64,000 nucleotides of DNA from Pseudomonas sp. B21-028 (lineage in GTDB: Bacteria; Pseudomonadota; Gammaproteobacteria; Pseudomonadales; Pseudomonadaceae): the NCBI RefSeq assembly GCF_024749045.1, contig NZ_CP087184.1, positions 248,001-312,000 on the forward strand. The letters are read 5' to 3'. The translations under genes and the position numbers were made by a program. Below the pieces are notes generated by a model, which was given only the letters and a program-made list of their open reading frames with translations, made no database searches and was not told where the DNA came from. This document shows, in pieces, positions 8,474 to 18,126 of this stretch (the stretch's first letter is position 1; every line of letters starts with the position of its first letter).

Positions 8474-10687
8474 TCATTTACGCAACAACCGCAACCCATT
8501 GAATACCACCAGCAAACTCACCCCCATGTCGGCAAACACCGCCATCCACATGGTGGCGAACCCGGCGAAGGTCACGCCGAGGAAGATCGCCTTGATGACC
8601 AGTGCCAGGGCGATGTTCTGTTTCAGGATGCTGGAGGTTTGCCGCGAGAGGCGGATAAAGGTCGGGATCTTGCGTAGATCATCGTCCATCAAGGCGACAT
8701 CGGCCGTCTCGATGGCCGTGTCGGTGCCGGCCGCCGCCATGGCGAAGCCGATTTCCGCTCGGGCCAGGGCGGGGGCGTCGTTGATGCCGTCGCCCACCAT
8801 GCCGACCCGGTGACCCTGGGCGTACAGGCCTTCGATGGCCTGCAGCTTGTCCCCCGGCAGCAGGTCACCCCGTGCCTGATCCATGCCGACCTGACCGGCA
8901 ATCGCTTCGGCGGTATGGGCGTTGTCGCCGGTGAGCATCAGGGTCTTGATGCCGAGTTCATGCAGCTGCCGGATGGCTTCGCGGCTGGAGTCCTTCACGG
9001 TGTCGGCCACGGCGAACAGCGCCAGGGGACCCGAGCCGTCGAGCAGCAGCACCACGGACTTGCCTTGTTTTTCCAGGGCGAAGAGTTTCTCTTCCAGTTC
9101 CGGGGAACACAGGCCCAGGTCTTCCACCAGGCGATGATTGCCCAAGTGGTAGGTCTGGCCGTTGATATCACCTCGAACACCGCGGCCGGGGAGGGCTTCG
9201 AAGTTATCCACAGGCTGCGGCGCCGGTTGTTTATCCACAGCGGCGATGGCCCTGGACACCGGGTGATCGGAACGGGCGGCGAGACTGGCGGCCAGGGCCG
9301 GCGCGGTGCTTTCCACGGTTGGGTCCAGCACTATGCAGTCGGTCTGTACCGGTTTGCCGTGGGTGATCGTGCCGGTCTTGTCCAGGGCCAGGTAGTCGAG
9401 CTTGTAGCCACCCTCCAGGTACACGCCGCCCTTGACCAGGATGCCTTTGCGCGCTGCCGCCGCCAGACCGCTGACGATGGTCACCGGGGTGGAGATCACC
9501 AGTGCACAGGGGCACGCCACCACCAGCAGTACCAGGGCCCGGTAGATCCAGTCGAACCATGCCGCGCCCATGAACAATGGCGGGATGACGGCTACCGCCA
9601 GCGCCAGGGCAAACACCGCCGGGGTATAGATTGTCGAGAATCGGTCGACGAAGCGTTGGGTCGGCGCGCGGGAGCCCTGGGCCTGCTCCACGGCGTGGAT
9701 GATCCGCGCCAGGGTGGATTGGTCGGCCGCCGCAGTCACGCTGTATTCCAGTTCGCCGGCCTGATTGATGGTGCCGGCGAACACCTTGTCGCCCACGGTT
9801 TTTTCCACCGGCAGGCTTTCGCCGGTGATCGGCGCCTGGTCGATGGTCGAGCGACCGGCCACCACTTCACCGTCCAGCCCGACGCGCTCGCCGGGGCGAA
9901 CCCGTACCCGTGCACCGAGGGCGATGGCCTTGACCTCCCGCACCTGCCACGTGCCATCGGCCTGTTGCACCGTGGCCTGTTCCGGAGCCATCTGCATCAG
10001 ACCGCTGATGGCATTGCGCGCCCGGTCGAGGGATTTGGCTTCGATCAGTTCGGCCACGGTGAACAGGAACATCACCATGGCCGCTTCCGGCCACTGGCCG
10101 ATCAGCACCGCGCCGGTCACGGCGATGCTCATCAACGCATTGATGTTCAGGTTGAAGTTCTTCAGGGCGATCCAGCCCTTCTTGTAGGTGCCCAGGCCGC
10201 CGCTGAGGATCGATACCAGGGCCACCACAGCGACTGCCCAGTCTGGTGCGGCATTGGTGAAATGGATCAACTCGGCACCCAAGGCGGTGACGCCGGACAA
10301 CGCCAGCGGCCACCAGGGTTTGGCCGGGGCCGGCAGGTCGCTGGTTTGGGTTTCCTGGCCCGGTGTCAGCGGTTCGGCCTGCATGCCGAGGGACTGGATG
10401 GCGCTGATGATCGGCCCATCGTCGGGCAGGCCGTGGGTCACGCCCAATACGCGATTGATCAGGTTGAATTCCAGCTGCTGCACGCCTTCGAGCTTGCCGA
10501 GCTTGTTCTGGATCAGCGTCTGCTCCGTGGGGCAGTCCATCGCTTCGATGCGGAAACTGCTCAGCCGGGCACCGTCCGTCGGCGCTTTACCGAGGTTGAC
10601 CACGGACGGCGCCGCTTTCGACGCGCAGCAGGAATGCCCGTGGTCATGGCCGTGGGCGGGCTTATGGATGTGAAGGGAATCGCTCAT
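8474..10687 (-). CDS. cadA: Heavy-metal-translocating P-type ATPase (Cd/Zn/Pb efflux)
   Basis: P1B-type ATPase of 737 residues that exports divalent soft metals from the cytoplasm. The N-terminus is histidine-rich (HIHKPAHGHDHGHSCC), followed by one heavy-metal-associated domain with MDCPTEQ (about residues 49-55). The transmembrane core includes the ion-path motif VACPCALVIS (about residue 392). The phosphorylated aspartate is in DKTGTIT (about 436), and MLTGDN and GDGINDAPAL mark the P and hinge regions. It is divergent from the MerR-type regulator cadR; the shared promoter carries a MerR-type operator. The ATG chosen has only a weak ribosome site (GGACG) but is the only start before the His-rich region. 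Metal order (Cd, Zn, Pb) cannot be decided from sequence. Confidence 0.93.
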   Translation of the reverse strand: MSDSLHIHKPAHGHDHGHSCCASKAAPSVVNLGKAPTDGARLSSFRIEAMDCPTEQTLIQNKLGKLEGVQQLEFNLINRVLGVTHGLPDDGPIISAIQSLGMQAEPLTPGQETQTSDLPAPAKPWWPLALSGVTALGAELIHFTNAAPDWAVAVVALVSILSGGLGTYKKGWIALKNFNLNINALMSIAVTGAVLIGQWPEAAMVMFLFTVAELIEAKSLDRARNAISGLMQMAPEQATVQQADGTWQVREVKAIALGARVRVRPGERVGLDGEVVAGRSTIDQAPITGESLPVEKTVGDKVFAGTINQAGELEYSVTAAADQSTLARIIHAVEQAQGSRAPTQRFVDRFSTIYTPAVFALALAVAVIPPLFMGAAWFDWIYRALVLLVVACPCALVISTPVTIVSGLAAAARKGILVKGGVYLEGGYKLDYLALDKTGTITHGKPVQTDCIVLDPTVESTAPALAASLAARSDHPVSRAIAAVDKQPAPQPVDNFEALPGRGVRGDINGQTYHLGNHRLVEDLGLCSPELEEKLFALEKQGKSVVLLLDGSGPLALFAVADTVKDSSREAIRQLHELGIKTLMLTGDNAHTAEAIAGQVGMDQARGDLLPGDKLQAIEGLYAQGHRVGMVGDGINDAPALARAEIGFAMAAAGTDTAIETADVALMDDDLRKIPTFIRLSRQTSSILKQNIALALVIKAIFLGVTFAGFATMWMAVFADMGVSLLVVFNGLRLLRK

Positions 10688-10719
10688 CGGGTTACGTCCA
10701 TGAAAAGTGCTTGTTGCAC

Positions 10720-10750
10720 AGTAAAGACCCTGTAGCCACTATAGGGTCAA
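10720..10750 (-). promoter_or_regulatory. cadA promoter with CadR (MerR-type) operator
   Basis: On the minus strand TTGACC (10750-10745) and TTTACT (10725-10720) are 19 bp apart, the long spacer typical of MerR-family promoters. The spacer carries the near-perfect inverted repeat from GACCCTGTAG to its partner CTATAGGGTC (10726-10748). The site lies between the divergent cadA and cadR starts, so CadR would both activate cadA and act on its own gene. Confidence 0.8.
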
Positions 10751-10773
10751 GCACCTGTTCAGGAGGCAATGTC

Positions 10774-11220
10774 ATGAAAATCGGCGAGCTGGCGAAAATC
10801 ACCGACTGCCAGGTCGAAACCATCCGTTATTACGAGCGTGAAGGCCTGCTGCCGGAACCGGCCCGCAGCGATGGCAATTACCGCGTCTACACCCAGGCCC
10901 ACGCCGAGCGGCTGACGTTCATCCGCAACTGCCGCACCCTGGACATGACCCTGGAAGAAATCCGCAGCTTGCTGGCTCTGCGCGACAGTCCGCAGGATCA
11001 GTGCGAGAGCGTCAACGCGCTGGTCGACGAACACATCCTCCACGTCAAGGCCCGCATCGACGGCCTGCTGGCCTTGCAGGCGCAACTGATCGACCTGCGT
11101 CATCGCTGCGGCGAAGGGCCGGATCCGGATCAATGCGGGATCTTGCAGCGCCTGGAAGTGAGCGGGGCGGTGGTGCCGGAGGTGGAGCCTTCGCATGTGG
11201 GGCGCAGTCACGGGCATTGA
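10774..11220 (+). CDS. cadR: MerR-family Cd(II)/Pb(II)-responsive regulator CadR
   Basis: Metal-sensing activator of the divergent cadA, 148 residues. The start is the ATG at 10774 because AGGAGG lies 7 bases ahead of it. The winged-helix N-terminus reads MKIGELAKITDCQVETIRYY, followed by the dimerising helix. Cysteines at DQCESV, HRCGEG and DQCGIL match the metal-binding set of CadR proteins, and the C-terminus is His-containing (HVGRSHGH), also typical of CadR rather than MerR or ZntR. The operator in the shared promoter region supports this assignment. Confidence 0.92.
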   Translation: MKIGELAKITDCQVETIRYYEREGLLPEPARSDGNYRVYTQAHAERLTFIRNCRTLDMTLEEIRSLLALRDSPQDQCESVNALVDEHILHVKARIDGLLALQAQLIDLRHRCGEGPDPDQCGILQRLEVSGAVVPEVEPSHVGRSHGH

Positions 11221-11263
11221 GCCCTTGCCGCCAATCCGAATACACAGAGGCCTATGGGCTGGA

Positions 11264-11355
11264 CCTGTGGGAGCAAAGCTTGCTCGCGATGAAAACACCT
11301 CGATCCGTCAGTAGATCGCGTATCGTTCGTCGCGAGCAAGCTTTGCTCCCACAGG
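11264..11355. repeat. REP inverted repeat (GGGAGCAAAGCTTGCTC type)
   Basis: Arms CCTGTGGGAGCAAAGCTTGC and GCAAGCTTTGCTCCCACAGG face each other across about 50 bp that includes TCGCGATG and TCGCGAGC. It fills the convergent gap between cadR and thyA. Confidence 0.85.
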
Positions 11356-11384
11356 CTTGTTCCCACAGGAAGTAGTGATGTGCT

Positions 11385-12356
11385 TCAGACCGCCATCGGC
11401 GCGGTCATCGGCGCATGGTGCTGGTAGCCTTCGAGGGAGAAATCGCTCGGTTCCACCAGCTCCAGCCACTCGGGCTGGTACACACCGGTCTTGGCAAACT
11501 CCGGTACCCGCTCGGAAATCACCAGCCTTGGCATCGGGAACGGCTCGCGGTTGAGTTGTTCCTTGAGCATGTCCAGGTGGTTTTCGTAGACGTGGGCGTC
11601 ACCGATGAAATAGGTGAACCAGCGCGGCGTGTAGCCGGTCAGGCGGCCGATCAGGCTTAGCAGGGCGGCGCCTTCGGTGAGGTTGAACGGCGTGCCCAGC
11701 CCCAGGTCGTTAGAACGGATGTAGAGGGTCAGGGAAATTTCCTTGGTCTCGACATTCGGGTGGAACTGATACAGCAGATGGCACGGCGGCAGGGCCATTT
11801 CATCGAGCTGGGCGCAGTTCCAGCCGTGGAACAGGATGCGGCGGCTGCCCGGGTCCTTGATGATGGTGTCGACACACTGGCGAACCTGGTCGATGGCCTT
11901 GTACAACACCACATAGGCCCGGCCGTTTTCCTCGCCTTCGGCAATCTGCCGGTAGCCCTGGGCCAGGGTCTGCTCGATGGCCGCCGGATTGCTCACGGGG
12001 ATCTGCTTGTAGGCCGGCCACTTGCGCCACTGCACGCCGTAGATTTCCCCCAGGTCGTCCTCGCCCTGGCGGAACGGGTTGGCCAGCCACTGGGTGTTTT
12101 CGTTGGCGTTCTGGTCCCAGACCTTGCAGCCCAGGGCACGGAATTCGGCGGCGTTGTTGACGCCACGGAGAAAACCGCACATCTCGCCGATGGCCGATTT
12201 GAACGCCATCTTGCGGGTGGTGATGGCCGGGAAACCGTCCTTCAAGTCATAGCGCAGCATCGCCCCAGGAAAACTGATGGTGTTCACACCTGTGCGGTTG
12301 GCCTGCTTGGTGCCGTTCTTGATGACGTGGGCCACCAGATCGAGATATTGCTTCAT
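11385..12356 (-). CDS. thyA: Thymidylate synthase
   Basis: Makes dTMP from dUMP with methylene-tetrahydrofolate. At 323 residues it is longer than the E. coli enzyme (264) because of an insertion in the first half (roughly [20 protein letters not shown] onward), a form I associate with pseudomonads. The catalytic cysteine is in [11 protein letters not shown] (about residue 191); [24 protein letters not shown] and [12 protein letters not shown] are the phosphate and folate-site motifs. It lies 51 bp downstream of lgt on the same strand, as in many gammaproteobacteria, and probably shares its transcript. Confidence 0.96.
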   Translation of the reverse strand: MKQYLDLVAHVIKNGTKQANRTGVNTISFPGAMLRYDLKDGFPAITTRKMAFKSAIGEMCGFLRGVNNAAEFRALGCKVWDQNANENTQWLANPFRQGEDDLGEIYGVQWRKWPAYKQIPVSNPAAIEQTLAQGYRQIAEGEENGRAYVVLYKAIDQVRQCVDTIIKDPGSRRILFHGWNCAQLDEMALPPCHLLYQFHPNVETKEISLTLYIRSNDLGLGTPFNLTEGAALLSLIGRLTGYTPRWFTYFIGDAHVYENHLDMLKEQLNREPFPMPRLVISERVPEFAKTGVYQPEWLELVEPSDFSLEGYQHHAPMTAPMAV

Positions 12357-12407
12357 GGGTTACCTGTGTCCTTGAACCCGAGGCCGGCGCCTCGGGGTTC
12401 GAATTTT

Positions 12408-13217
12408 TTAAGCCTTGGCCGCCGCAGCCGGCGCACGATGATAAGCCAGCCAGATCAGCACCAGGCCACCCACGATCATCGGCAGGCACAAGACCTGGCC
12501 CATGGTCAGCCAGTTCCAAGCCAGATAACCGAGCTGGGCGTCCGGCACGCGGACGAACTCGACGACGAAGCGGAAGATCCCATAGAACAGCGCGAACATG
12601 CCCGACACGGCCATGGTTGGCCGCGGCTTGCGCGAGAACAGCCAGAGGATCAGGAACAGGGCCACGCCTTCGAGGGCGAACTGGTAAAGCTGCGACGGAT
12701 GACGCGGCAACTGCGCCGGATCGCTGAACGGCGGGAAGACCATTGCCCACGGTACGTCGGTCGGCTTGCCCCACAGTTCGGCGTTGATGAAGTTGCCGAT
12801 GCGTCCGGCGCCCAGGCCGATCGGCACCATCGGCGCGATGAAGTCCATCAGTTCGAAGAACGACTTGTTGTTGCGCTTGCCGAACCACACCGCCGCCAGC
12901 ATCACGCCGATGAAGCCTCCGTGGAACGACATGCCGCCCTTCCAGACCTCGAAGATCAGCGTCGGGTTCGCCAGGTAGGCGCTCAGGTCATAGAACAGCA
13001 CATAACCCAGGCGTCCGCCGACGATCACGCCCATGGACAGCCAGAACACCAAGTCGGAAAGCTTTTCCTTGTTCCAGGTCGGGTCGAAACGGTTGAGCCG
13101 TCGCGACGCCAGCAGCCAGGCACCGCCGATGCCGACCAGGTACATCAGGCCGTACCAGTGGATTTTCAGCGGGCCGATGGCCAGGGCCACCGGATCGATC
13201 TGCGGGTAAGGCAGCAT
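12408..13217 (-). CDS. lgt: Prolipoprotein diacylglyceryl transferase
   Basis: Inner-membrane enzyme that adds diacylglycerol to the lipobox cysteine of prolipoproteins, the first step of lipoprotein maturation. It has 269 residues and about seven transmembrane helices. Recognisable motifs are the N-terminal [27 protein letters not shown], and the signature [17 protein letters not shown] with its essential arginine. It is first in an lgt-thyA pair and is followed by thyA after 51 bp. Both adaptors of the efflux operon upstream, among many others, would be its substrates. Confidence 0.96.
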   Translation of the reverse strand: MLPYPQIDPVALAIGPLKIHWYGLMYLVGIGGAWLLASRRLNRFDPTWNKEKLSDLVFWLSMGVIVGGRLGYVLFYDLSAYLANPTLIFEVWKGGMSFHGGFIGVMLAAVWFGKRNNKSFFELMDFIAPMVPIGLGAGRIGNFINAELWGKPTDVPWAMVFPPFSDPAQLPRHPSQLYQFALEGVALFLILWLFSRKPRPTMAVSGMFALFYGIFRFVVEFVRVPDAQLGYLAWNWLTMGQVLCLPMIVGGLVLIWLAYHRAPAAAAKA

Positions 13218-13285
13218 TGATATTCCTCGTCAACGTCAAAAATATGCGGGTGACCCTGCCACCCCGGGATTAAGCCATGATTGCG

Positions 13286-14068
13286 TCAGAGCAGGAAACT
13301 CAGGCCCACGCAGAACAGCAAAGCCGCGAACAGCCGCTTGAGCAAGCGCGGCGACAGGCGATGGGCCAGTCTTGCGCCGACGCGGGCGAAGACCATGCTC
13401 GTCAGGGCGATGCCCAGCAGTGCCGGCAAATACACAAAACCGAGACTATGGGCCGGCAACAGTGGATCGTGCCAGCCCAGAATCATGAAACTTAATGCAC
13501 TGACCAGGGCGATCGGCAAGCCGCAGGCCGACGAAGTCGCCACTGCCTGCTGCATGGGCACGCTGCGCCAGGTCAGGAACGGCACGGTCAGCGAGCCGCC
13601 GCCGATGCCAAAAATCGCCGAGGCCCAGCCGACGACCGTGCCGGCCAGGGTCAACCCGGCCTTGCCAGGCACCGTGCGGCTGGCCTTGGGTTTGAAATCC
13701 AGGGCCAGTTGCGCGGCAACGATCATGGCGAACACGCCGATGATCTTTTGCAGGTGCGGGCCGGAAATCGCTTCGGCGGTGACCGCGCCGAAACCGGCCC
13801 CGATCAGGATCCCGACAGTCATCCAGGCGAAGATCGGCCAGCGTACCGCGCCTTTGCGCTGGTGTTCGCGCACGGCATTGACCGAGGTGAAGATGATCGA
13901 CGCCAGGGAGGTACCGACGGCCAGGTGCGTCAATACCTGCGGGTCGAAACCCTGCAGGGTGAAGCTGAACACCAGCACCGGGACAATGATCATCCCGCCA
14001 CCCACGCCGAACAACCCGGCCAGCACCCCGGCGCAGGCACCGAGCAGCAGATAGATCACGAATTCCAC
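13286..14068 (-). CDS. TSUP-family (TauE/SafE) membrane permease
   Basis: Integral membrane protein of the sulfite exporter TauE/SafE (TSUP) family, 260 residues from the GTG at 14068, which has GGGGGAG just upstream; an ATG at 14107 would add 13 residues without a good ribosome site. The family repeat is visible twice: GACAGVLAGLFGVGGGMIIV near the N-terminus and GWASAIFGIGGGSLTVPFL in the second half. About eight transmembrane segments. TSUP members export sulfite, sulfoacetate or related anions; the substrate here is unknown. It sits 68 bp ahead of lgt on the same strand and may share its transcript. Confidence 0.85.
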   Translation of the reverse strand: MEFVIYLLLGACAGVLAGLFGVGGGMIIVPVLVFSFTLQGFDPQVLTHLAVGTSLASIIFTSVNAVREHQRKGAVRWPIFAWMTVGILIGAGFGAVTAEAISGPHLQKIIGVFAMIVAAQLALDFKPKASRTVPGKAGLTLAGTVVGWASAIFGIGGGSLTVPFLTWRSVPMQQAVATSSACGLPIALVSALSFMILGWHDPLLPAHSLGFVYLPALLGIALTSMVFARVGARLAHRLSPRLLKRLFAALLFCVGLSFLL

Positions 14069-14201
14069 CAGCGTCTCCCCCGCCCATCCCCGAAACAAGA
14101 GCGGCATGGTAACGGATCCATGGCCTTGGGCTCTACTGAAGGCGATGGATGCACGGGCGATGTGTCGGTTAGAGTGGAACGTCGATCCGATGCAAAACCC
14201 T

Positions 14202-14322
14202 GTGGCGAGGGGATTTATCCCCGTTGGGGCGCGAAGCGGCCCTGAGACCGGGCACCTCGGTGCGCCAGATAGATTGCGTTGGGGCCGCTTCGCGCCCCTG
14301 CGGGGATAAATCCCCTCGCCAC
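14202..14322. repeat. REP inverted repeat (GAGGGGATTTATCCCC type), long form
   Basis: GTGGCGAGGGGATTTATCCC at the left end is matched by its complement at the right end. Between them lies an inner inverted pair (TTGGGGCGCGAAGCGGCC/GGCCGCTTCGCGCCCC) around an unrelated 40-bp spacer. It separates two divergent genes, so it does not only mark transcript ends. Confidence 0.85.
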
Positions 14323-14360
14323 AGAAACTGTGCTGGGTCTTGTTTAACGGGGGTTACCTG

Positions 14361-15107
14361 ATGTGCCTGATCGTATTTGCCTGGCGACCCGGTCACGCCC
14401 AACCGCTAATCGTGGCGGCCAATCGTGATGAGTTCTACGCGCGCCCGACCCTGCCCCTGGCCCAGTGGCCCGACGCGCCCCATGTCCATGCCGGCCGTGA
14501 CCTGGAGGCCGGTGGCACCTGGCTCGGTATCGGCGCCGACGGGCGCTTTGCGGCCCTGACGAATATCCGTGATCCAGGCCAACTGCCGGCGTTCAAGTCG
14601 CGGGGCGAGCTGGTGGCGCGGTTTCTGACCGGGAGTCTGTCGATTGCCGATTACCTGAGCGAAATCGTGCCCCGCGCCGGCGAATATGGCGGGTTCAACC
14701 TGCTGTTGGGTGACGGCAGCGAGCTGTGGCACCACAACGCCCGCGATGCCCGGCCACAGCGGTTGGCCGAAGGCGTCTACGGGCTGTCGAATGCCGGGTT
14801 GAACACGCCTTGGCCCAAGCTGCTCAAGGCCCGGGCGGCACTGGTCGAGGTACTTGCCGATCCGCAGCCCCAGGGTCTGCTGGCGCTACTGAACGATCCG
14901 CAACCGGCACCCGTGGCGGAACTGCCGGACACCGGCGTGGGGTTGGCGACCGAGATGCTGCTGTCGAGTGTGTTCATTGCCAGCCCGGCATATGGGACGC
15001 GGGCGAGCACGGCGTTGATTGTCCAGGCCGATGGGACGCGGCACATGGTCGAGCGCAGCTTCGGGCCCCATGGGGGGCATTTGGGGGAGGTCGAGGTCAG
15101 GGTTTAA
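14361..15107 (+). CDS. NRDE-family protein (TANGO2-like)
   Basis: 248 residues beginning MCLIVFAWRP, with Cys2 exposed after Met removal and the family-naming motif NRDE (AANRDEFYARPTLPLAQWPD). GGTWLGIGADGRFAALTNIR and FNLLLGDG are further family marks. NRDE/TANGO2 proteins resemble N-terminal nucleophile hydrolases; the bacterial role is not settled, and no reaction is claimed. The ATG at 14361 was chosen because the protein family begins with MC; an upstream extension in the same frame has no homologous look. It stands alone between two REP elements. Confidence 0.85.
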   Translation: MCLIVFAWRPGHAQPLIVAANRDEFYARPTLPLAQWPDAPHVHAGRDLEAGGTWLGIGADGRFAALTNIRDPGQLPAFKSRGELVARFLTGSLSIADYLSEIVPRAGEYGGFNLLLGDGSELWHHNARDARPQRLAEGVYGLSNAGLNTPWPKLLKARAALVEVLADPQPQGLLALLNDPQPAPVAELPDTGVGLATEMLLSSVFIASPAYGTRASTALIVQADGTRHMVERSFGPHGGHLGEVEVRV

Positions 15108-15130
15108 TGCTGTGGTGCTTGTGCCGGCCC

Positions 15131-15188
15131 CATCGCGAGCAGGCTCGCTCCCACACTGGATTCTGTGGGAGCGAGCCTGCTCGCGATG
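15131..15188. repeat. REP inverted repeat (GGGAGCGAGCCTGCTCGCGA type), short form
   Basis: CATCGCGAGCAGGCTCGCTC and GAGCGAGCCTGCTCGCGATG face each other across only 18 bp. It lies in the convergent gap between the NRDE gene and ptsP. Confidence 0.88.
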
Positions 15189-15201
15189 GGCGCGCCGCGG
15201 A

Positions 15202-17481
15202 CTAAAGCGTCTTGTTCGAAGCCGGATTGATCATCCGCGCCAATCCAAGGTTCTTCAGCGCCAGTTGCAGCGAGCTATGGATGACCTGTGGATTATCGAT
15301 GGTCATCACCTCCGCCAGCAGCTCCTGGGCCTTGCTGAGGTTGATCTGGCGCAGCATCCACTTCACTTTCGGCAAGTTGGTGGCGTTCATCGACAAGCTG
15401 TCGAAGCCCATTGCCATCAACAGGACCGCCGCTGCCGGATCACCGGCCATTTCACCGCAGATGCTCACCGGCTTGCCTTCGGCATGGGCGTCGCGCACTA
15501 CGTTCTGCAAGGCTTGCAGCACGGCGGGGTGCAGGTAGTCGTACAAATCGGCCACCCGCGGATTGTTACGGTCCACGGCCAGCAAATACTGGGTCAGGTC
15601 GTTGGAGCCGACCGAGAGGAAGTCCACCTGCCGCGCCAGTTCCTTGGTCTGGTACACCGCCGCCGGGATCTCGATCATGACGCCTACCGGCGGCATCGGC
15701 ACGTCGGTGCCTTCGTCGCGCACTTCACCCCAGGCCCGGTGGATCAGGTGCAGGGCTTCTTCCAGCTCATGGGTGCCAGAGATCATCGGCAACAGGATGC
15801 GCAGGTTGTTCAGCCCTTCGCTGGCCTTGAGCATGGCGCGGGCCTGGACCAGGAAGATTTCCGGGTGGTCGAGCGTCACGCGAATCCCGCGCCAGCCGAG
15901 GAAGGGGTTTTCTTCCTTGATCGGGAAGTAGGACAAGGCCTTGTCGCCACCAATGTCCAGGCTGCGCATGGTCACCGGTTGCGGATGGAACGCGGCCAGT
16001 TGTTCACGGTAGATCGCCAGCTGTTCCTTTTCGCTGGGGAAGCGCTGGTTGATCATGAACGGCACTTCGGTGCGGTACAGGCCCACACCCTCGGCGCCGC
16101 GTTTCTGCGCCCGGGCCACGTCGGCCAGCAGGCCGGTGTTGACCCACAGCGGCATGCGATGGCCATCGGGCGTCACGCAGGGCAGATCCCTCAGTGCATC
16201 GAGGCCCAGGGACAGTTGTTTTTCTTCCTCCACCACATCGGCGAACTGCTTGCGCAGCACATCGCTGGGGTTGGTGTAGACCTCGCCATGGTAGCCGTCG
16301 ACGATCATCTGGATGCCGTCGACCTTGGAGTACGGCAGGTCCACCAGGCCCATCACTGTGGGAATGCCCATGGCCCGGGCGAGGATCGCGACGTGGGAGT
16401 TGCCCGAACCCAATACCGAGACCAGCCCCGCCAGCTTGCCCTCGGGCACCTCGCCGAGCATGGCTGGGGTCAGCTCCTCGCTGACCAGGATGGTGTTGTC
16501 GGGATAGACCAGGGTCTGCTGGCGCTCTTGCTGCAAGTACGCCAGCAGGCGGCGGCCGAGGTCCTTGACGTCCGAGGCGCGCTCGCGCAGGTAGGCGTCG
16601 TCCATCAGTTCGAAACGGTTGACGTGGTCGGTCACCACCTGGCGCAACGCACCCTGGGCCCATTGGCCGGTCTTGATGACCGTGGTCACTTCGCTGCCCA
16701 GGGAAGCGTCGTCGAGCATCATCAGGTAGACATCGAACAGCGCGCGCTCTTCGGGGCGCAGCTGCGTCGCCAGTTTGGCCGACAGCGTGCGCATGTCGGC
16801 GCGCACCCCTTCGATGGCGGTCTTGAACAGCCCCAGCTCGGCGTCGATGTCGCTGATGGCCTTGTCCGGCACCACGTCGAGGTCGGCTGGCGGCAACATG
16901 ACCACCGCCGTGCCTACGGCCGCGCCCGGTGACCCCGGTACGCCGACGAACTTGGCTTCCTGGATGCCCTTGCCCTGGCGGCCCAGGCCACTGATCGAGC
17001 CGGTGGCCTCGGCGTGGGCGATAACCCCGGCCAGTTGCGCACTCATGGTCACGAGGAAGGCTTCTTCACCTTCGTCGAACTGGCGGCGTTCCTTTTGCTG
17101 GATGACCAACACGCCGACAACCCGGCGGTGGTGGATGATCGGCGCGCCGAGGAACGAGGCATAGCGCTCCTCGCCGGTTTCGGCGAAGTAGCGGTAGCGC
17201 GGGTGATCCGCGGCGTTTTCGAGGTTCAGCGGCTCTTCGCGCGTGCCGACCAGGCCGACCAGACCTTCATTGGGGGCCATGCTGACCTTGCCGATCGAGC
17301 GCTTGTTCAAGCCCTCGGTGGCCATCAGCACGAAACGGTTGGTCTCGGGGTCCAGCAGGTAGACCGAGCAGACCTGGCTGCCCATGGCCTCTTTGACGCG
17401 CAACACAATAATCCCCAACGCCGCCTTGAGATCCTTGGCGGCGTTGACTTCCTGGACGATCTTGCGCAGCGTATTGAGCAT
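15202..17481 (-). CDS. ptsP: Phosphoenolpyruvate-protein phosphotransferase PtsP (enzyme I-Ntr)
   Basis: First enzyme of the nitrogen-related PTS, passing phosphate from phosphoenolpyruvate to NPr (PtsO). 759 residues: an N-terminal GAF domain (about 1-160, e.g. SVYLLDPETNRFVLMATEGL), then the enzyme I body. The phospho-histidine is in GSGNSHVAILARAMG; the PEP-binding TIM barrel contains LYRTEVPFM, MRSLDIGGDKALSYF, VGVMIEIPAA, FLSVGSNDLTQYLLAVDR and the C-terminal cysteine loop SICGEMAGDP. It lies 22 bp downstream of rppH on the same strand, an order conserved in gammaproteobacteria. The GAF domain is thought to sense nitrogen-related metabolites such as glutamine. Confidence 0.96.
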   Translation of the reverse strand: MLNTLRKIVQEVNAAKDLKAALGIIVLRVKEAMGSQVCSVYLLDPETNRFVLMATEGLNKRSIGKVSMAPNEGLVGLVGTREEPLNLENAADHPRYRYFAETGEERYASFLGAPIIHHRRVVGVLVIQQKERRQFDEGEEAFLVTMSAQLAGVIAHAEATGSISGLGRQGKGIQEAKFVGVPGSPGAAVGTAVVMLPPADLDVVPDKAISDIDAELGLFKTAIEGVRADMRTLSAKLATQLRPEERALFDVYLMMLDDASLGSEVTTVIKTGQWAQGALRQVVTDHVNRFELMDDAYLRERASDVKDLGRRLLAYLQQERQQTLVYPDNTILVSEELTPAMLGEVPEGKLAGLVSVLGSGNSHVAILARAMGIPTVMGLVDLPYSKVDGIQMIVDGYHGEVYTNPSDVLRKQFADVVEEEKQLSLGLDALRDLPCVTPDGHRMPLWVNTGLLADVARAQKRGAEGVGLYRTEVPFMINQRFPSEKEQLAIYREQLAAFHPQPVTMRSLDIGGDKALSYFPIKEENPFLGWRGIRVTLDHPEIFLVQARAMLKASEGLNNLRILLPMISGTHELEEALHLIHRAWGEVRDEGTDVPMPPVGVMIEIPAAVYQTKELARQVDFLSVGSNDLTQYLLAVDRNNPRVADLYDYLHPAVLQALQNVVRDAHAEGKPVSICGEMAGDPAAAVLLMAMGFDSLSMNATNLPKVKWMLRQINLSKAQELLAEVMTIDNPQVIHSSLQLALKNLGLARMINPASNKTL

Positions 17482-17503
17482 GGCTCGGGGTCGAACTCCG
17501 TCG

Positions 17504-17983
17504 TCAGTCGCGCGTCAGCAGGCGCGGGGCAAGCTCTTTGAGAGCGCGTCGATACACCTCGCGCTTGAATGTCACCACCTGGCCCAGCGGATACCAATAG
17601 CTGACCCAGCGCCAGCCATCGAACTCCGGTTTACCGGTCAAATCCATCCGCACCCGCTGCTCGTTGGAGATCAGGCGCAGGAGAAACCATTTCTGCTTCT
17701 GGCCGATGCACAGCGGCTGGCTGTGCGTCCTGACCAGGCGTTGCGGCAAACGATAGCGCAACCAGCCTCGGGTGCAGGCGAGTATTTCAACATCTTCGCG
17801 CTCCAGCCCCACTTCTTCGTTCAACTCGCGGTACAAAGCCTCTTCCGGCGTCTCCTGGGGGTTGATCCCGCCTTGAGGAAACTGCCAGGCGTCTTGATTG
17901 ATACGGCGAGCCCATAGTACCTGCCCGGCATCATTCGTAAGAATGATCCCCACATTGGGTCGGAAACCATCGGGATCGATCAC
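17504..17983 (-). CDS. rppH: RNA pyrophosphohydrolase (Nudix)
   Basis: Removes pyrophosphate from the 5' end of mRNA and so starts RNase E-dependent decay. From the GTG at 17983 it has 159 residues, the usual length in Pseudomonas; the longer upstream extension is not homologous. It begins [15 protein letters not shown], and the Nudix box spans residues 38-60 (GGINPQ, then RELNEEVGL). WQFPQGG and [13 protein letters not shown] are typical RppH segments. First gene of the rppH-ptsP unit. GAGGTTG upstream serves as ribosome site. Confidence 0.95.
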   Translation of the reverse strand: MIDPDGFRPNVGIILTNDAGQVLWARRINQDAWQFPQGGINPQETPEEALYRELNEEVGLEREDVEILACTRGWLRYRLPQRLVRTHSQPLCIGQKQKWFLLRLISNEQRVRMDLTGKPEFDGWRWVSYWYPLGQVVTFKREVYRRALKELAPRLLTRD

Positions 17984-18126
17984 GGCAACAACCTCGCAAG
18001 CGCATGTCGCCGCATTGTTCCACAAAGGTTGTGAAAGCAGCAACGAGCCCGCCCAGGTTATGTGCACTCTTGTGAAAAGTCCGTATTCTGAGCGCCTTTC
18101 TTCAGAAATTTCAGCGAGTAACTGCA

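Noticed and set aside
8810..10735. A 641-codon open frame antisense to cadA
   Set aside because: It mirrors the strongly conserved cadA frame, has no ribosome site and no recognisable sequence; long antisense frames are expected in GC-rich genes.
15019..16932. A 637-codon open frame antisense to ptsP
   Set aside because: Same cause: shadow of ptsP, which carries all the enzyme I motifs.
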